DNA of 64,000 nt from Myrica gale (lineage: Eukaryota; Streptophyta; Magnoliopsida; Fagales; Myricaceae): positions 13,397,001 to 13,461,000 of the forward strand of contig OZ005610.1 in assembly GCA_963930655.1 (NCBI GenBank), given 5' to 3'. How positions within the stretch are numbered: position 1 is the first letter of the stretch; each line of letters starts with the position of its first letter. Below are positions 1 to 11,994 of the stretch, in pieces. The notes under the pieces were generated by a model that was given only the letters and a program-made list of their open reading frames with translations, had not been told where the DNA came from and made no database searches. Position numbers and translations under genes: made by a program.

Positions 1-1407
1 TTGGAAAAATCAATTCCTACGAGAAAGTAGTAAAATCATTTAAATTAAGAAAGATAAGAAGAACCAAAAATTTGATGGGGAAAGAGAACTATTCCCTCAG
101 AGAGAGAGAGATAGGCATCTAATGGGACCAAAGATAGGTATAAGAATTAAATTCAAAGTATAGCATTCCGAAATAAGAATGAAACCCACTTGAAGCAAAA
201 CTCTCATTAACGCTTGCCTTTATCCATTACTATCATATCACAAATCAAAACTAAAACCTAAAAGCATTAAAATTTCAAATTGAAAGCTAAAAGCATTCAA
301 ATTAAAAGCAAGCATCATTCAATTGAACAATAAACCAATTCAGCATATAATAGACCAACCAATTAGCAATTCAACAAGTCAATCTCCAATCTCCAACAAA
401 CCAATTCAATAAAAAATTCAACAAGCCCTGACCTCCAATCTCCATATAAGTATATTCATTAATAATTTATAAACTATTGGAATATACACTGACCTGAGAA
501 TATACTCAGCAACTCAGCAATGCAGCAACTAGCAAATAGCAATGAAATGTCCTGAGGGTTGTGCCAGTGACAACATCAATAAATTAACAACAGCAAGCAA
601 CATATAAATTTTATAATATAATAATAAACTTTATAATGAAGGAAACAACATTAAAAAAATTACCAGAGGGCAGTGAGGTTATTGTCTTACTGAGGTAAGG
701 CTGCGAAGGATGAGGGCTATGAGCCTGTGACGACTTCATTTTTTGCTGATGTTAGATGGTTCAGACTTCAGATCACCAACTACTTACACAAATTAATCCA
801 CTATCCATATGCGTAGATCATCAAATTATGTTATAAAATTAATCCATTTGAGCAGCCCTAGTTGCAGAAATGTAAATCAAACAATATCACAACCAAGTAC
901 CAACTAATGCTTTCTAACTATTCGAATTGATAACATATGACTATATGAGAGAGGGAGAGAGAAGCTTAGATGGCAGTATGGCACTCTACGAAGGAGCTGT
1001 CGCCTGTTGACGGTGACTATCTAAGGAGCAAGAGGTTGTGAATTTGCAAGGAGACTGGAGACAAGTGACGGCAAGGTGAACTGGCGGCTGAGGGGGCAAG
1101 ACCGGACTTAAGGTTAGTTTTTTTTTTTTAAAAAGGGTTGGGAGATAAAATGAGAATTGAGAAAGGGGGGAAGGGAAACACGATTCGCGAATAAAAGGAT
1201 GGGGGCGTTAAACGAGCGTTTAACTAAACGTTTGAATTCGGGTCGAGTCGAGTATAATCGAATTTACATCCGGATATCCTACTCCGACCCAAATCAATAG
1301 AATTTCTTTCAAAACTATCCGACTCCGAATCAATATCCGATTTCGCTCGACCCGGGTCGGATTTAGATCGGTGAGTCGAATTAAGTGATTTTTGAACACC
1401 CCTAACG
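1..1407. repeat. Unclassified repetitive upstream DNA, possible hAT-like right end
   Basis: No gene is recognisable here. The stretch is AT-rich with GA-rich runs (for example near 100-113) and degenerate caatt/aattc-type repetition (about 240-480) resembling the repetition at 18.6-19.4 kb. It ends with a GC-richer block (1230-1370) and the motif TTTGAACACCCCTA at about 1392-1405. The reverse complement of that motif resembles the TAGGGGTGTTCAAA terminus common on plant hAT-type elements. No matching left terminus lies inside the window, so the element, if real, starts beyond the left edge. The family call is an inference from one short motif. Confidence 0.3.
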
Positions 1408-1864
1408 ACAGTCCTCATCAAGTCGAACACCAAAACACTCTTTAAAATCCAACAAAAAAAAAAAGAAAAAGAAAAATATAACACACACACTTCGAAAAGG
1501 ACATTTCTTCAACTTACATAAATATTCACAATTTTATAAAACATCCTACAAATCTTACAATTTTTTATAAAAAGAACATCTTCTAAATTCCGCGTGCTTC
1601 TTTTTTCACGTGTTTCTTGTTTCCTCGGTTGCTCACCTTTTTTTTTGGAAGATCTCTTTTGATAGATATTATTTCTTTTAATTTTTTTGTCCGACTGCGA
1701 AGTAGTGATTTAAATAACACGTCAAATAATTTCAAAATAAAACACGTAAAGAGTGTTGTGAGGCAGTCTCGCAGTACGACTAGAATTCCTCTTTGTTTTG
1801 CTCTCAGTTTTGATCAAAATGCACGTAAGATTTTGGTTTTTTTTGGTAAGAAATTTGAATTGCA
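1408..1864. other. Intergenic DNA, nothing recognised
   Basis: AT-rich sequence with homopolymer runs. The open frames here are short and low in complexity, and none shows a domain. Confidence 0.5.
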
Positions 1865-1873
1865 TTAAACAAA

Positions 1874-3076
1874 GGCTAAAATATAAGATGTGTTCCTATA
1901 ATATGGCCTTTTTCCTAAAATTACATTTAGGATTCAATTTTTTTGTCGTTATCCCTATAGTTTTATGTGTTTTCTTACATGTCTCTCCATCTATTTTCCA
2001 TTAGGTTTTTGACTGAAATTTTTTGACTGGTTAAGCACCCTCCACGTATTATCCAGTAATATTAGAACAGGTGTCCACATTGCTGACTGGGTTGCAACTC
2101 TCAGCCATTGTTCATGATACGCCAACATTTGAACTTGAAATCCCTTATGTGCCCTTGCCACGTTATTTACAAAAAATACCCTTAATCGACCATTTCGTCC
2201 CTTCCGTTGGGTCAGTTCCCACCCTTACCCACCACTAGATGAAGAACCCCTCTTCCACCTGCATGTTGTCGTTCTGTTGGATCTCTTGCTCGAAGAAGGG
2301 CGGTGGCCTCTAGGCCCATATACAAGGCTGCATATGTTGCTTACACGTTACGGGAGGTTCTATTCGGAGAACAATATCCTTGTTAATTTCAGGAAAAAAA
2401 AAAAAAAAACTTGCCCGAGGTTCCTAATATCTTGGGGCAGGAGGGCACACATGGCTCAGGCATAGGACAAAGAAGAAATATATATAAAAAGGAGAATTAA
2501 GCAAACAACATATATTATGATTCAACAACCCATATTTCTAATTTTGTCTGCCGTACAATTGGAGGGAGATCCTCGTATAACTATAATCGTATCTGTCATT
2601 TCTATGAACTCTTATTATCTTTTTATTAAATCTTATGGAAACGGTTTTCGAGTTTCCCTCAATCATCTGTGTGGACGGTTTCTGTCTGTGCCCTTTTCAC
2701 AAGATAATCTCGCTGTCGCTCTAAATTCGGGGAAGAAGGGTTCGTCGGCTGCTTTGGGGAAGAAGGAACCCTGGGCTGAATTAAGGAAAGAGTGGGATGA
2801 CATCCAGGGAGGTCGATGGGGGACATATGGGTGAAATTTTTAAATGACGTGGTAGGGGCAAGGCATTTTCAAGTTCAAATGATGGCATGGCATGTATAGT
2901 CAGCAATTACGTAGAGGGTGTTCAGTTAGCAATTTCCGTCCAAAACTTAATAGAAAATAGATGGAGTGACATGCATGAGAAAAGCATAAAACCACATGGA
3001 TAGCAGGAAAAAAAAAAAAATTGAACCTTATGAGCATTTTCAAGAAAAGGTCAGGAACAAATGTTATATTTTAGCC
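1874..3076. mobile_element. Non-autonomous MULE (1.2 kb) with 9-bp target duplication
   Basis: The exact 9-bp direct repeat TTAAACAAA flanks the element at 1865-1873 and 3077-3085. The termini are inverted repeats: the left end reads GGCTAAAATATAAGATG and the reverse complement of the right end reads GGCTAAAATATAACATT. The similarity continues for roughly 300 bp, as shown by the shared TCCATCTATTTTC-type block and the CATTTGAACTTGAAA-type block. A 9-bp duplication plus long TIRs is the hallmark of Mutator-like elements. The 2.2-2.8 kb interior holds no transposase. It could be a captured host fragment (Pack-MULE style), but I do not recognise a source gene. Confidence 0.85.
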
Positions 3077-3085
3077 TTAAACAAA

Positions 3086-4060
3086 CAAAAAAAAAAGTAA
3101 TAAAATTCAACACAGACCACAAGTTAGGGTGGGTCAGTCCCATTAAAAAGCTAAAAGGAAAAAAAGTGAAGAAGCTGGTATGCATCCCACTAAAAAGCCA
3201 AAAAGAAGAAAGCGAAGAAGCTAGTATGCATCCACTAAAATTAGTGGACACGACCCATTGAGCCAAGAAGTGTGCATACGAGTTTAAAACCCGATTGATG
3301 TGGGCAGCTCTGCTTCCGCTCGAAGTGGTTACAATGTTGATAGTATTTTGGTGCATGCCAGAATATACAATTTTGGTGATTGATTATTCCCAAAACGAAA
3401 CGATTACAAACCATGCACGTCTCGACCTCTGATGATGAGCACGACTTCCATTATTGTCTTTGGAAATCCGCCACTGGGCTCAGACCACTGTCATTACTCT
3501 TGAAGAATAATTTATCTTCAAATATATTTTTAATTTCAGTGCTCCCTGAGTCAGATCACAAAGTATCTGACCCACTAATAACACTATCATAAAATAAACT
3601 CCATTAAGAGCCACTTAAAGCCACTGACGCACTGATAACACTAAAACGCGGATAAAGTATCTGACCCACTAATAACACTATCATAAAATAATAAAACATC
3701 ACTACCAGCATTATTTGTAAACTTTACTCTTCCACTACCGTGTCACTATTGCCAACCAACTAACAGCACCTAATAAGACCAAGTCAACACAAACTCCATT
3801 AAGAGCCACTTAAAGCCCAGCTGTCTTCCCACATAAAAGTCATTGTCTTTGGAGCTAAATGACATGAAATTTAGTTTTGAGTGGAGGATTAATTGTAATT
3901 TGGAGTCTCGTGTCTTTTTCTTTTGAAAAATTAATATTTTAGTCCTAAAATTTTATTTTCTTTTTATTTTTAGCTTTTGAGTTTCAATTTTTTAAAATTT
4001 TTTAATCTTTGATTTAAATTTTTTTGTTATGAAATAACATTTCGTGTGTTGTTAAAATTT
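3086..4060. repeat. Intergenic DNA with short local duplications
   Basis: No gene was seen. A unit of about 53 bp containing GAAGAAGCTRGTATGCATCC occurs twice in tandem (about 3138-3240). The phrase ATCTGACCCACTAATAACAC occurs near 3563 and 3659, and AACTCCATTAAGAGCCACTT occurs near 3598 and 3791. These look like replication-slippage or footprint-type duplications in unconstrained DNA. Confidence 0.5.
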
Positions 4061-4465
4061 TAGGTATTGAGTTTAGTGAAAAGTGAAAAGATGTAATTTT
4101 TTATATTTTTTGGAGTGAAAAATAATGATTTGATGGGAGAGAGATTATATTGTAATATTTTATTATGTTAGGATATGTAAAATTTTACAATACAAACACA
4201 GCCATAGATCCGTCTGATTTATTAAGAAAGAAAAAAGTCACGTCAGCTGACAAAGAAATACGCACCTGTGTGTTGAGAAATGTGAAAGGAAAGTTCAATC
4301 TGACGTCGTTTAGAGCCCATTTCGTTTAGGTAACTGGTAAGCGTGACACAAGATCATCCGCGAGCTCAAGGACAATGTATGCCTCCTCTTCCTCTTCCTC
4401 TTCCTCTTCCTCTACTTTGTTTTCAATTTCCTCGATTTCCTCCTCTCTCTCACTCCTAGGGTTCG
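4061..4465 (+). repeat. Upstream copy of the MHX promoter/leader block
   Basis: This 400-bp block recurs at 4854-5255, 793 bp downstream. It includes the same ACGTCAGCTGACAAAG core, the stretch around GACGTCGTTTAGAGCCC, a CTTCCT microsatellite (about 4385-4415) and a CTCTCTCACTCCTAGGG leader-like end. The downstream copy sits next to the likely MHX leader exon, so this upstream copy is probably a displaced promoter duplicate. It differs by small indels, a longer CTTCCT tract and many substitutions. Confidence 0.7.
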
Positions 4466-4853
4466 GTGACGGTGCAAGAGGCAGGAGCAATTGAGGGTTC
4501 ATTCACCGTGGAGGAGGCAGGAGAGTTTCGGGCTCACTGACTGGGCAGAGGAAGGAGAAGGGCCGGAAGAAATGCGGTGGTAGGGCCGGAACAGTTAGGT
4601 TGAAAATGAAGAGCAGTGGTAGAAATTGGGGGAAAGAGTCTGCGAAGAAGTTAGGTTGGAAACAATGAAGTGTTAGGGCCGGATGAAATGAGAATTTCTA
4701 TTAATAGAAATGATGAAGTGGTTGGGCCGGGCAAAAAATTTCATAGGCCATATCTCTCCGTAGGGGCCAAAATTATTTGTTTGGCTTTGAAAGGGTGTTT
4801 CCGAGATTTAAAACATGAAAAACTCACTTTAAAACATCTCTCAAACACACCCT
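4466..4853. other. Spacer between the two promoter-block copies
   Basis: Purine-rich spacer (GGAGGAGGCAGGAG-like runs) with one 69-codon open frame that has no recognisable domain. I see no gene. Confidence 0.4.
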
Positions 4854-5301
4854 TAGGTATTGAGTTTAGTGAAAAGTGAAGAGATGTAATTTTTTATATC
4901 TTTTGGAGTGAAAAATAATGATTTAATGGGGAAGAGAGATTATATTGTAATATTTTATTATGTTAAAATTTTAGGAGATAAAATTTTACAATACAAACAC
5001 AGTCGTAGATCCGTCTGATTTATTAGGAAAGAAAAAAGCCACGTCAGCTGACAAAGAAATACGCACCTGTGTGTTGAGAAATGTGAAAGGAAAGTTCAAT
5101 CTGACGTCGTTTAGAGCCCATTTCGTTCAGGTAACTGGTAAGCGTGACGCAAGATCATCCGCAAGCTCAAGGACAATGTATGCCTCCTCTTCCTCTTCCT
5201 CTACTTTGTTTTCAATTTCCTCGATTCCCTCCTCTCTCTCACTCCTAGGGTTTCGATGTCGAATTTAGAAAGCAGTTTTGTTGATTCCGAAGGACAGACA
5301 G
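4854..5301 (+). promoter_or_regulatory. Probable promoter and 5' leader exon of MHX copy 1
   Basis: This is the second copy of the duplicated block, followed by a CT-rich leader (CTCTCTCACTCCTAGGGTTTCGATG) typical of plant 5' UTRs. A good donor, ACAGACAG|GTAGAG, lies at 5301/5302. The motif CCACGTCAGCTGAC near 5040 contains an ACGT core of the kind bound by bZIP factors. The transcription start cannot be fixed from sequence alone. An ORF starting at 5071 lies across this region but has no family resemblance, so it is treated as leader. Confidence 0.5.
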
Positions 5302-6172
5302 GTAGAGAGAATTAATCGGTACTGTTCTGATTAAGAATGTTGGAAAAAATGTGCTTTGAAAATGCATCAAACGGTGGAATGATCGAACTGGATTTTCTTC
5401 TGTTGCACTTCATTAAATATGTTGCTGGATTAGAAGTGATGAAATTACTTTCTTTCCTCGCCCTTTTTATTTTAAAAGGAGTCAGAGTTTGTTTTGAATT
5501 TCCTCGCCCTTCTGGAAAATAACAATGAAATTGTCCGTATTCTGATTGAACTTTACAATTGGAAGTCGAATTTCACCGATGAGTCACTGCCACAAGCGTC
5601 GACACGTGGGGTAAGAAAAATCTGATCCTCGCTTATCTGAACGAAATATAATTTGAAGGACTAAAAAATTTGAAAAAATAAAATTAAGGAATAAAAAAAT
5701 AAAAGAGGTAAAATTTAAGGTTAAAATGCCAATTTGTCCCTTTTTTTATTCCCTTTTATTGTTTTTGTAGTGTAAAAAGTATCAAGAGTGATTGTTGTTT
5801 GCATTCTACAATCGTGCAAGCCAAAGATCAAGATTTTGCATGTAATTCGATTTTGCTGAAGGGCATCAGTGAGTTAGTAGCTTCGAGTATATTTGTTTAT
5901 CCATTTATTTTGATTGAGATTGAATTACGGATGTAAATTTCTATTCCAAAATGATTGTATTGAGCTTAGCAGTTAACCTCGTGCGTTGGCTTTTAAGTGG
6001 AGCAACACATTTTTCTGTATGTAAAAAGAGAGGGAAACGATGTAGGCTACCCCTTGGTTTGCTTGTTCTAGTATCATTCATGTTTCGGACTTCTTTTTAT
6101 ACTTTATCTCCCTTATTGCTTTTGATATGTGGTCATTCTTACTGATTCGGAGCAAAAACTGTTGTGTTTCAG
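5302..6172 (+). other. Probable 5'-UTR (leader) intron of MHX copy 1
   Basis: A GT donor at 5302 and a TTGTGTTTCAG acceptor ending at 6172 bound an AT-rich segment. Arabidopsis MHX is reported to carry a leader intron that boosts expression, and this arrangement would match. Homology to MHX copy 2 begins only at the acceptor (6166 here, 35203 there). The intron and upstream exon are therefore unique to copy 1. Confidence 0.5.
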
Positions 6173-6225
6173 GTCTTCTTACTGTTTTGTCATCGTCGTA
6201 GATGTTCTATTTGGGACTTTTTCAG

Positions 6226-9200
6226 ATGGCCTCTGTACATAAGCATATTGCAGGGAACATATCGGGTGTCTCCCATAGTGTTGCGCTTGAAAAATGTCAA
6301 AGCTACTTGCTAGTCCGTTTTGAAACCGACATTGGGGCTGGCATTCGGGCCTTATTGTATATTCTTGGTCTTGCTTACTGTTTCATTGGGTTGTCAGCTA
6401 TAACCGCTCGTTTCTTCCGTTCAATGGAAAATGTAGTGAAGCAAACACGGAAAGTGGTAGAGATAAATCATTCCACCAATATGGAAACTGTTAGACATGA
6501 AAAGGTCTGGAATTACACAATTGCAGACATTACCCTCTTGGCCTTTGGGACTAGCTTTCCTCAAATATCATTAGCAACTATTGATGCCATACGAAACATT
6601 GGCAAGCTGTATGCTGGAGGTTGGTTGCAGAAATTATTATTTTTTTGTACAAAATGAGATTTTTAGAATTTATGCCAACTTACTCAATTACACCGTTTTT
6701 CAGGAATTGAGATTTATGATGCATGTTATAAGAGATATTTGCCATACATATCTCAGTAGAAACCTCTTCCAGTTGATATGCACGATTCTCTATTACTATA
6801 GGGTGGACATACTGTCTAATAATCTGAATAAAGTCTCGTCAGATCAGCAGTATAGTCAAAGAAACTTGAAATCTTTCTCTCCATTCCACCTTTGGGCTGC
6901 CTTCACCGTCATTCGTATTTGTGTATAACATATATGATTAAGAAGGGATCCATGATTTGCTTCTGAAAAATATGATCCCTCAAGTTCCTTTGCTTGATGC
7001 CAGTCAATAAGTAAAATGCACCAAGATGTCAGCAATACTGTAGATGTTCACCACACGATTTGTTTGATGTAAAAATGAAAAATATATCCTTCACTTCTGA
7101 CTTAGTACATACATAAATATTTGTGACAAATACTTTCTAGTTTTCATATTCGTGATGTTCTTTATCCCTGTAAATTACAGGTTTGGGTCCTGCAACTCTT
7201 GTTGGCTCTGCTGCATTCGACCTTTTCCCCATCCATGCTGTTTGTGTTGTAATTCCGAAAGCTGGAGAGTTGAAAAAGATATCTGACATAGGAGTTTGGC
7301 TTGTGGAGCTCTTTTGGTCCTTTTGGGCTTATATCTGGTTGTACATAATATTAGAGGTAATATAAAGATATTGTTCTCCTCTGTGAAACCTTGTGATTTT
7401 TTTCCTTTTTCCTTTTGCTTTCTTCCTTTTGTGCCAGTGCCTCTGCAGAGACTATAATAGTGCACAAAATATTCAGTCAGATGAAAGTCTCATTTAGCCT
7501 TTGATAGGAGCTGAAGTGATGTTAATATGTGCCTGCTTGTATATTGCCCATGGCTATACATACATGTGCAGTGCCATAAATTGATATCACAAATGCCATC
7601 AACAAAACAACTAGAATCGGAGATCTTTGCACTTGTAGCTGGTTTCATTAGATTGTATAGTGTCCGTAGGCATAGGGGATGATGATGTGCTGTCTCCACT
7701 CCTGGTTGGAGCAGGTATTTTTTACCCCAAAATTGGATGCATCATTTAGATTCTGGATGATGTGTATCAAGAACACTATGAAGGAAAGATTGTTCATTAT
7801 GCTGTAGGTATGGTCCCCAAATGTGGTTACACTGTTGGAGGCCTTTCTGACAGTGCTGCAATATGGGTTACTGCTGATTCATGCTTATGCTCAAGACAAG
7901 CGTTGGCCTTACTTGTCTCTTCCTCTGTATGTTCTCCTTTCTTCTTCATCGCTGTCAACAGAAAAACTTGTTTAACACTGGGATATATCACCTTCTTTTT
8001 CCTTTGGTTTTAGTCAGTGACTTATTCTGGTAAGACAACAGTCATTTTGTCCTTCTGTGAATTTTTTTTTATGTCAAGGACAAGAACTGAGAGGCCAGAT
8101 GACTGGGTGCCAGCTGAAGCCTCTTCATGCAAACATGAGTGCAATGTCTGTAATTTATTTGAGATGCATCAAGTTGGGGAAGATGGAATCAGTGGCGTTG
8201 TTGATATTTTCTCCATCCATGCAAAAAGTGAAACAGGTACCTGTCGGACATGCCTAACTATGATGAAATTCTTTTTAATCTTCAGAACATTTTCTTAAAA
8301 GGCTCTTATCTGAAGTCGAACTGTATCTTCTTTCTTTAACAAGGAAATGTTGCTTGTTCCAGTGAAACGGCTTGCAAACACTGTAATACAGGTTTCTTTC
8401 TTCTTATAAAAGTTCTTAGGATTCGCTTTGATATTGGAATTTTTGTAGGATCTTCATTACTTGTGCGATACACCAATCCCACATGAGTGGGGAATGAAAA
8501 ATAGATGAAAGATCAAGTCCCACATTGGGTCCTTACTAGGTAGAATTTAGCCTTATAATGATTTTAAGGGGCATCAAAAGTAACATTGACTAGTCATTTT
8601 GAAGTCTAAGCACATGTGACTAGCGTTGCCTTGGGTTGTTGCAATTTAAGAGCAAGGTTTGAGTGTTTTTCTTTTTGTTTCGGGCCTATCTGAGATATGA
8701 TTGGTTTCTATTTAGGAAAGAGATTAATAAATTGAATGAACGCAGTAGCTTAACGTACAATTAATCTGTATTACATGGATGTCAAAGGTGATTGGAAGAC
8801 TATTTGGTAGGTGTTTTGCAGAGCTAGGTCTCAATTCCATCTGTAGAACAGCAATCATTATGTAAATAATTTGATGCTATCCGAAGCATTAACTTTTCTT
8901 ACTCAAGGCCGCGAATAAGGACAGGGAACTCCTTTGTTTAATGGGTTTCTGGTATCATTTTTTTTATCTGTCCATTTTGTTGATGAACTCGATTAGATGA
9001 GGTGCATCCCGTGACCTAAAGTTGAAAGAAGACTTTTTGGGTTGTCTCTTGTAGGAAGAGGAGGATGACAAAGAAGGGTCAGTAGAAGCTTCATCAATTA
9101 GGATAAAAATGACTTGGTCTGCACCCATGCAAACTTGTATGTTCATGTATGAACAAGGTTTTAGGTTTTATGAATATGTGAATTATAAGAATATTGTCTT

Positions 9201-11342
9201 ATGCGGTACACGTCAAACAGAGTGAAGGTACAGCAAAACTGTATTGATGTCCTCCTAAGCTATGACTGAGAAACGATTACTTCTGGACTATAGTGATCAT
9301 AACATTATTGAACTTCCTATTATTCTTGTAGCTCTTACATCAAAACTGGATTCGTCCATCTGAAATTTTGCATGCAGTTCCTTCGTGTCAAAAGGTGCCG
9401 GGCAATGATGATCCTGCTGAATGTTCCCATAAAGATATCCAGAGCAATATCACTTCAGAAGATTCACATGTGCTCAAACTTTGGAAAAAGCAATTTACAG
9501 ATGCACTGGTGGTATCATATTTCATGCTGCAAACATTGAATACTATTGAAAGAACATTTTAGTTTCAGTAGCTTTTTGTTTTTCTTTCTTCACCTGCATC
9601 TGCCTACGAAGTTTTGGGAATGCAACTTCCTTTGAATCATCTTCTTGTTCAATCATGTAAAAAGAGTGCAGGGAATCTTACCTCACTGACTTCAGCATCT
9701 AAGCCCACGCATCCATTTTTCATATTTAAAATTTTTAACTAGAGAACTCGTATGAATATATTAGATTAGTTTGGGGCCTGGTACCTTTGTTTAAATGCAT
9801 TTATTTTTCTCCAAAATTTTGTGAGATGACACAGAATTGAATTCAACTCTTTTTGTTTACCTCTAGCCCATAATGTTCCCTGTGTAATTTTTTATTTTAA
9901 CCTCTGCAATTATTGTAAAAAAGTTCTTGTAAATGACTTTTAGTTCCTTGGAACAGTTGAAAAGCACAGAATCAAGACAACTGAACAATGTCTATCCGCG
10001 ACTGGCAAGAATTTTCTGGCAGTCGCTTCTTGCACCCTGGAGACTTCTGTTTGCTTTTGTGCCTCCTTATAGTATTGCTCATGGCTGGATTGCATTCATC
10101 TGCTCTCTAGTTTTCATCAGTGGGATATCTTACATAGTAACTGAGCTGACAGATCTTATAAGTTGTGTCACAGTTTTCCTTCCTCTCCTGAAATAAAAAA
10201 CACAGTAAATGGTTGATGACAAAATTAACTTTGCTTACAATCAAAAGATTATCCATTATTTATGTTGTTCTCTTCTTCAGGAATAAATGCATATGTCATA
10301 GCGTTTACAGCATTAGCAAGTGGAACTTCATGGCCAGATTTAGTGGCAAGTAAGATTGCTGCTCAACGTCAGACGACAGCAGACTCTGCCATTGCGAACA
10401 TCACTTGCAGGTATCATTCAAGCTCTAATTCCAATTTTATGTCCTTTTACATATTAAGGCTTTAATGGTACTGGAAAGGACCAGAATCTTTCAAAAAGGA
10501 GTTCACCGGCTGATATCTCAATGGTTACACAATAAATTCCTTGTGTCCAAGTTTCTTCCCAGCTGTTAAATAGGATTCAACAAGTTGGAAGTTACCATTT
10601 AAGTGCCAATTGCTATTGTTACATATCTTGCAAGAACCAAGAAAAGAAACTTATACCTCATCCATGAGAAACAGGAGAGGGAACTCTGCATAATTGTCTG
10701 TTACTGTAGCACTATAAACCAACCCCCTCCCCCCCAACACACACAAATAGTCTACAAACCTGAGGGTCACAGTTGGTATTTGTAAATATGTACAATTTGT
10801 GGATTCTGAGAGGTATAGAACTCTCTAGCATCTCGCCCATCAAATGGAAAGTTGTGGTTTGTAGCTTCTCTTTATATTTTTCCTTCCAGGGTACAGTGTT
10901 GGAAGGTTTTAAAAGGCCCCATGAGTTAAGCCTTTCAATTCATTGACCCCTCGTTAATGAATGTTGTTCTTATGCAGAGGCAGTGTAGAATTTGTCAGAT
11001 ACTTAAAATTGATTTTTCCTCCTGTCTTTTTTCTTTTTCTGCAGCAATTCAGTGAATATATATGTTGGCATCGGCATTCCGTGGCTTATTGATACCGCTT
11101 ACAATTTCTTTGCATGTAGAGAACCACTCCGGATCCAGAATGCAAAGGGACTAAGCTTCTCATTGCTTGTTTTCTTCTTCACTTCAGTAGGGTGTATTGC
11201 CGTTCTGGTAGTTAGGCGTCTAACATTTGGTGCAGAACTGGGGGGGCCGAGGCTTTGGGCATGGGTTACCTTTGTGTACTTCATGTCGCTCTGGGTTATT
11301 TTCATTGTCCTGTCTTCCCTCAAAGTTTCACACATCATATGA
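6226..11342 (+). CDS. MHX: MHX copy 1, vacuolar Mg2+/Zn2+-H+ exchanger, with broken intron-6 donor
   Basis: The gene belongs to the CaCA cation antiporter family. Arabidopsis MHX exchanges protons for Mg2+ and Zn2+ across the tonoplast. Coding exons by homology are 6226-6619, 7181-7356, 7808-7926, 8079-8236, 9378-9511, 9957-10173, 10281-10410 and 11045-11342. They sum to 541 codons plus stop, close to the Arabidopsis protein (about 539 aa). Alpha-repeat motifs are [18 protein letters not shown] (exon 1) and [15 protein letters not shown] (exon 7), and [15 protein letters not shown] starts exon 2. An in-frame ATG at 6202 could add eight residues, but MASVHKH at 6226 matches copy 2. The donor after 10173 reads CACAG|TTTTCC where copy 2 has CACAG|GTTTTC. 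Using the GT one base upstream gives ACA GAA TAA, an immediate stop, and intron retention also stops quickly. Every other junction is canonical. The gene is recent, transcribable in principle and probably impaired. The exon 4 acceptor is uncertain by a few bases. Confidence 0.85.
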
Positions 11343-11396
11343 GAAGTTATCATCAACGTTTTCTCCCGAAATCTTACCCCATATTATTTTGTTTAT

Positions 11397-11744
11397 GAGT
11401 TAATTACAATTTTCCCCATTGAACTAGTACTTCATTCTAAAAAACCTTCATAAACACGTGAAACCTTCATTGCATGAAAATACTAAATTCTCTCCCTTTC
11501 CCACCTAATTGGAGAAAACCGTGGTTATATCTGTCAACGCAAATTTGCCCAAATCTGGAATGACACTGAATTTGAAAAAGCAACAAATGTGGGCACTTTG
11601 GTATTTTTGCACAAAAAAGGTCCAACTTGTTTTTTTTTTTTTTTTTTTCTAAGCGGTCCAACTTGTTCATTTGTAAGGAGTCATAATTTAAGGAGTTTTT
11701 TTAGAATAGAGTGATAATTCGATGGTAAAAATTGTAATTGACCC
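11397..11744. mobile_element. MULE-type MITE downstream of MHX copy 1
   Basis: This 348-bp insertion is absent from the matching position after MHX copy 2 (about 40693). The termini are inverted repeats: GAGTTAATTACAATTTTCCCC on the left and GGGTCAATTACAATTTTTACC as the reverse complement of the right end. The flanks are TTTGTTTAT (11388-11396) and TTTATTTAT (11745-11753), a 9-bp target duplication with one mismatch. A long T run lies at about 11631-11648. It inserted after the MHX duplication. Confidence 0.75.
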
Positions 11745-11753
11745 TTTATTTAT

Positions 11754-11979
11754 TTCCCCTTCAAGACATTTTTTCAACGTAGTCCCTTCTTTCGTCCCGT
11801 CTTTCTGAGCTGTTGTCCCTTTCTTTTATTGCTGGGACAAAATTTAGAGGTCGCTATGTAATATGCATGGACATAATTAAAGAAAGAAAAAAAAAGATTC
11901 AGAGCGAAATAATATCTTGGCTCAGTTTAGGAAATTGGCTTGTTTCTAATGGCGGGCATCCATAATTTTGAGCACTGCA
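11754..11979. other. 3' flank of MHX copy 1, homologous to 40696-40920
   Basis: This is non-coding sequence shared with the region after MHX copy 2, including TGTCCCTT and the ATAATATCTTGGCTCA-type stretch. It ends at the LINE target site. Confidence 0.6.
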
Positions 11980-11994
11980 ACAGGGGCAAGAAGA

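Noticed and set aside
5071..5268. 65-codon frame upstream of MHX
   Set aside because: Its duplicated twin at 4271 is interrupted by a stop and it overlaps the probable leader; no family match.
8440..8600. Possible solo LTR in MHX intron 4 (CCCACATTGGG-type phrase)
   Set aside because: Present in both copies, no TG/CA borders or target duplication could be defined.
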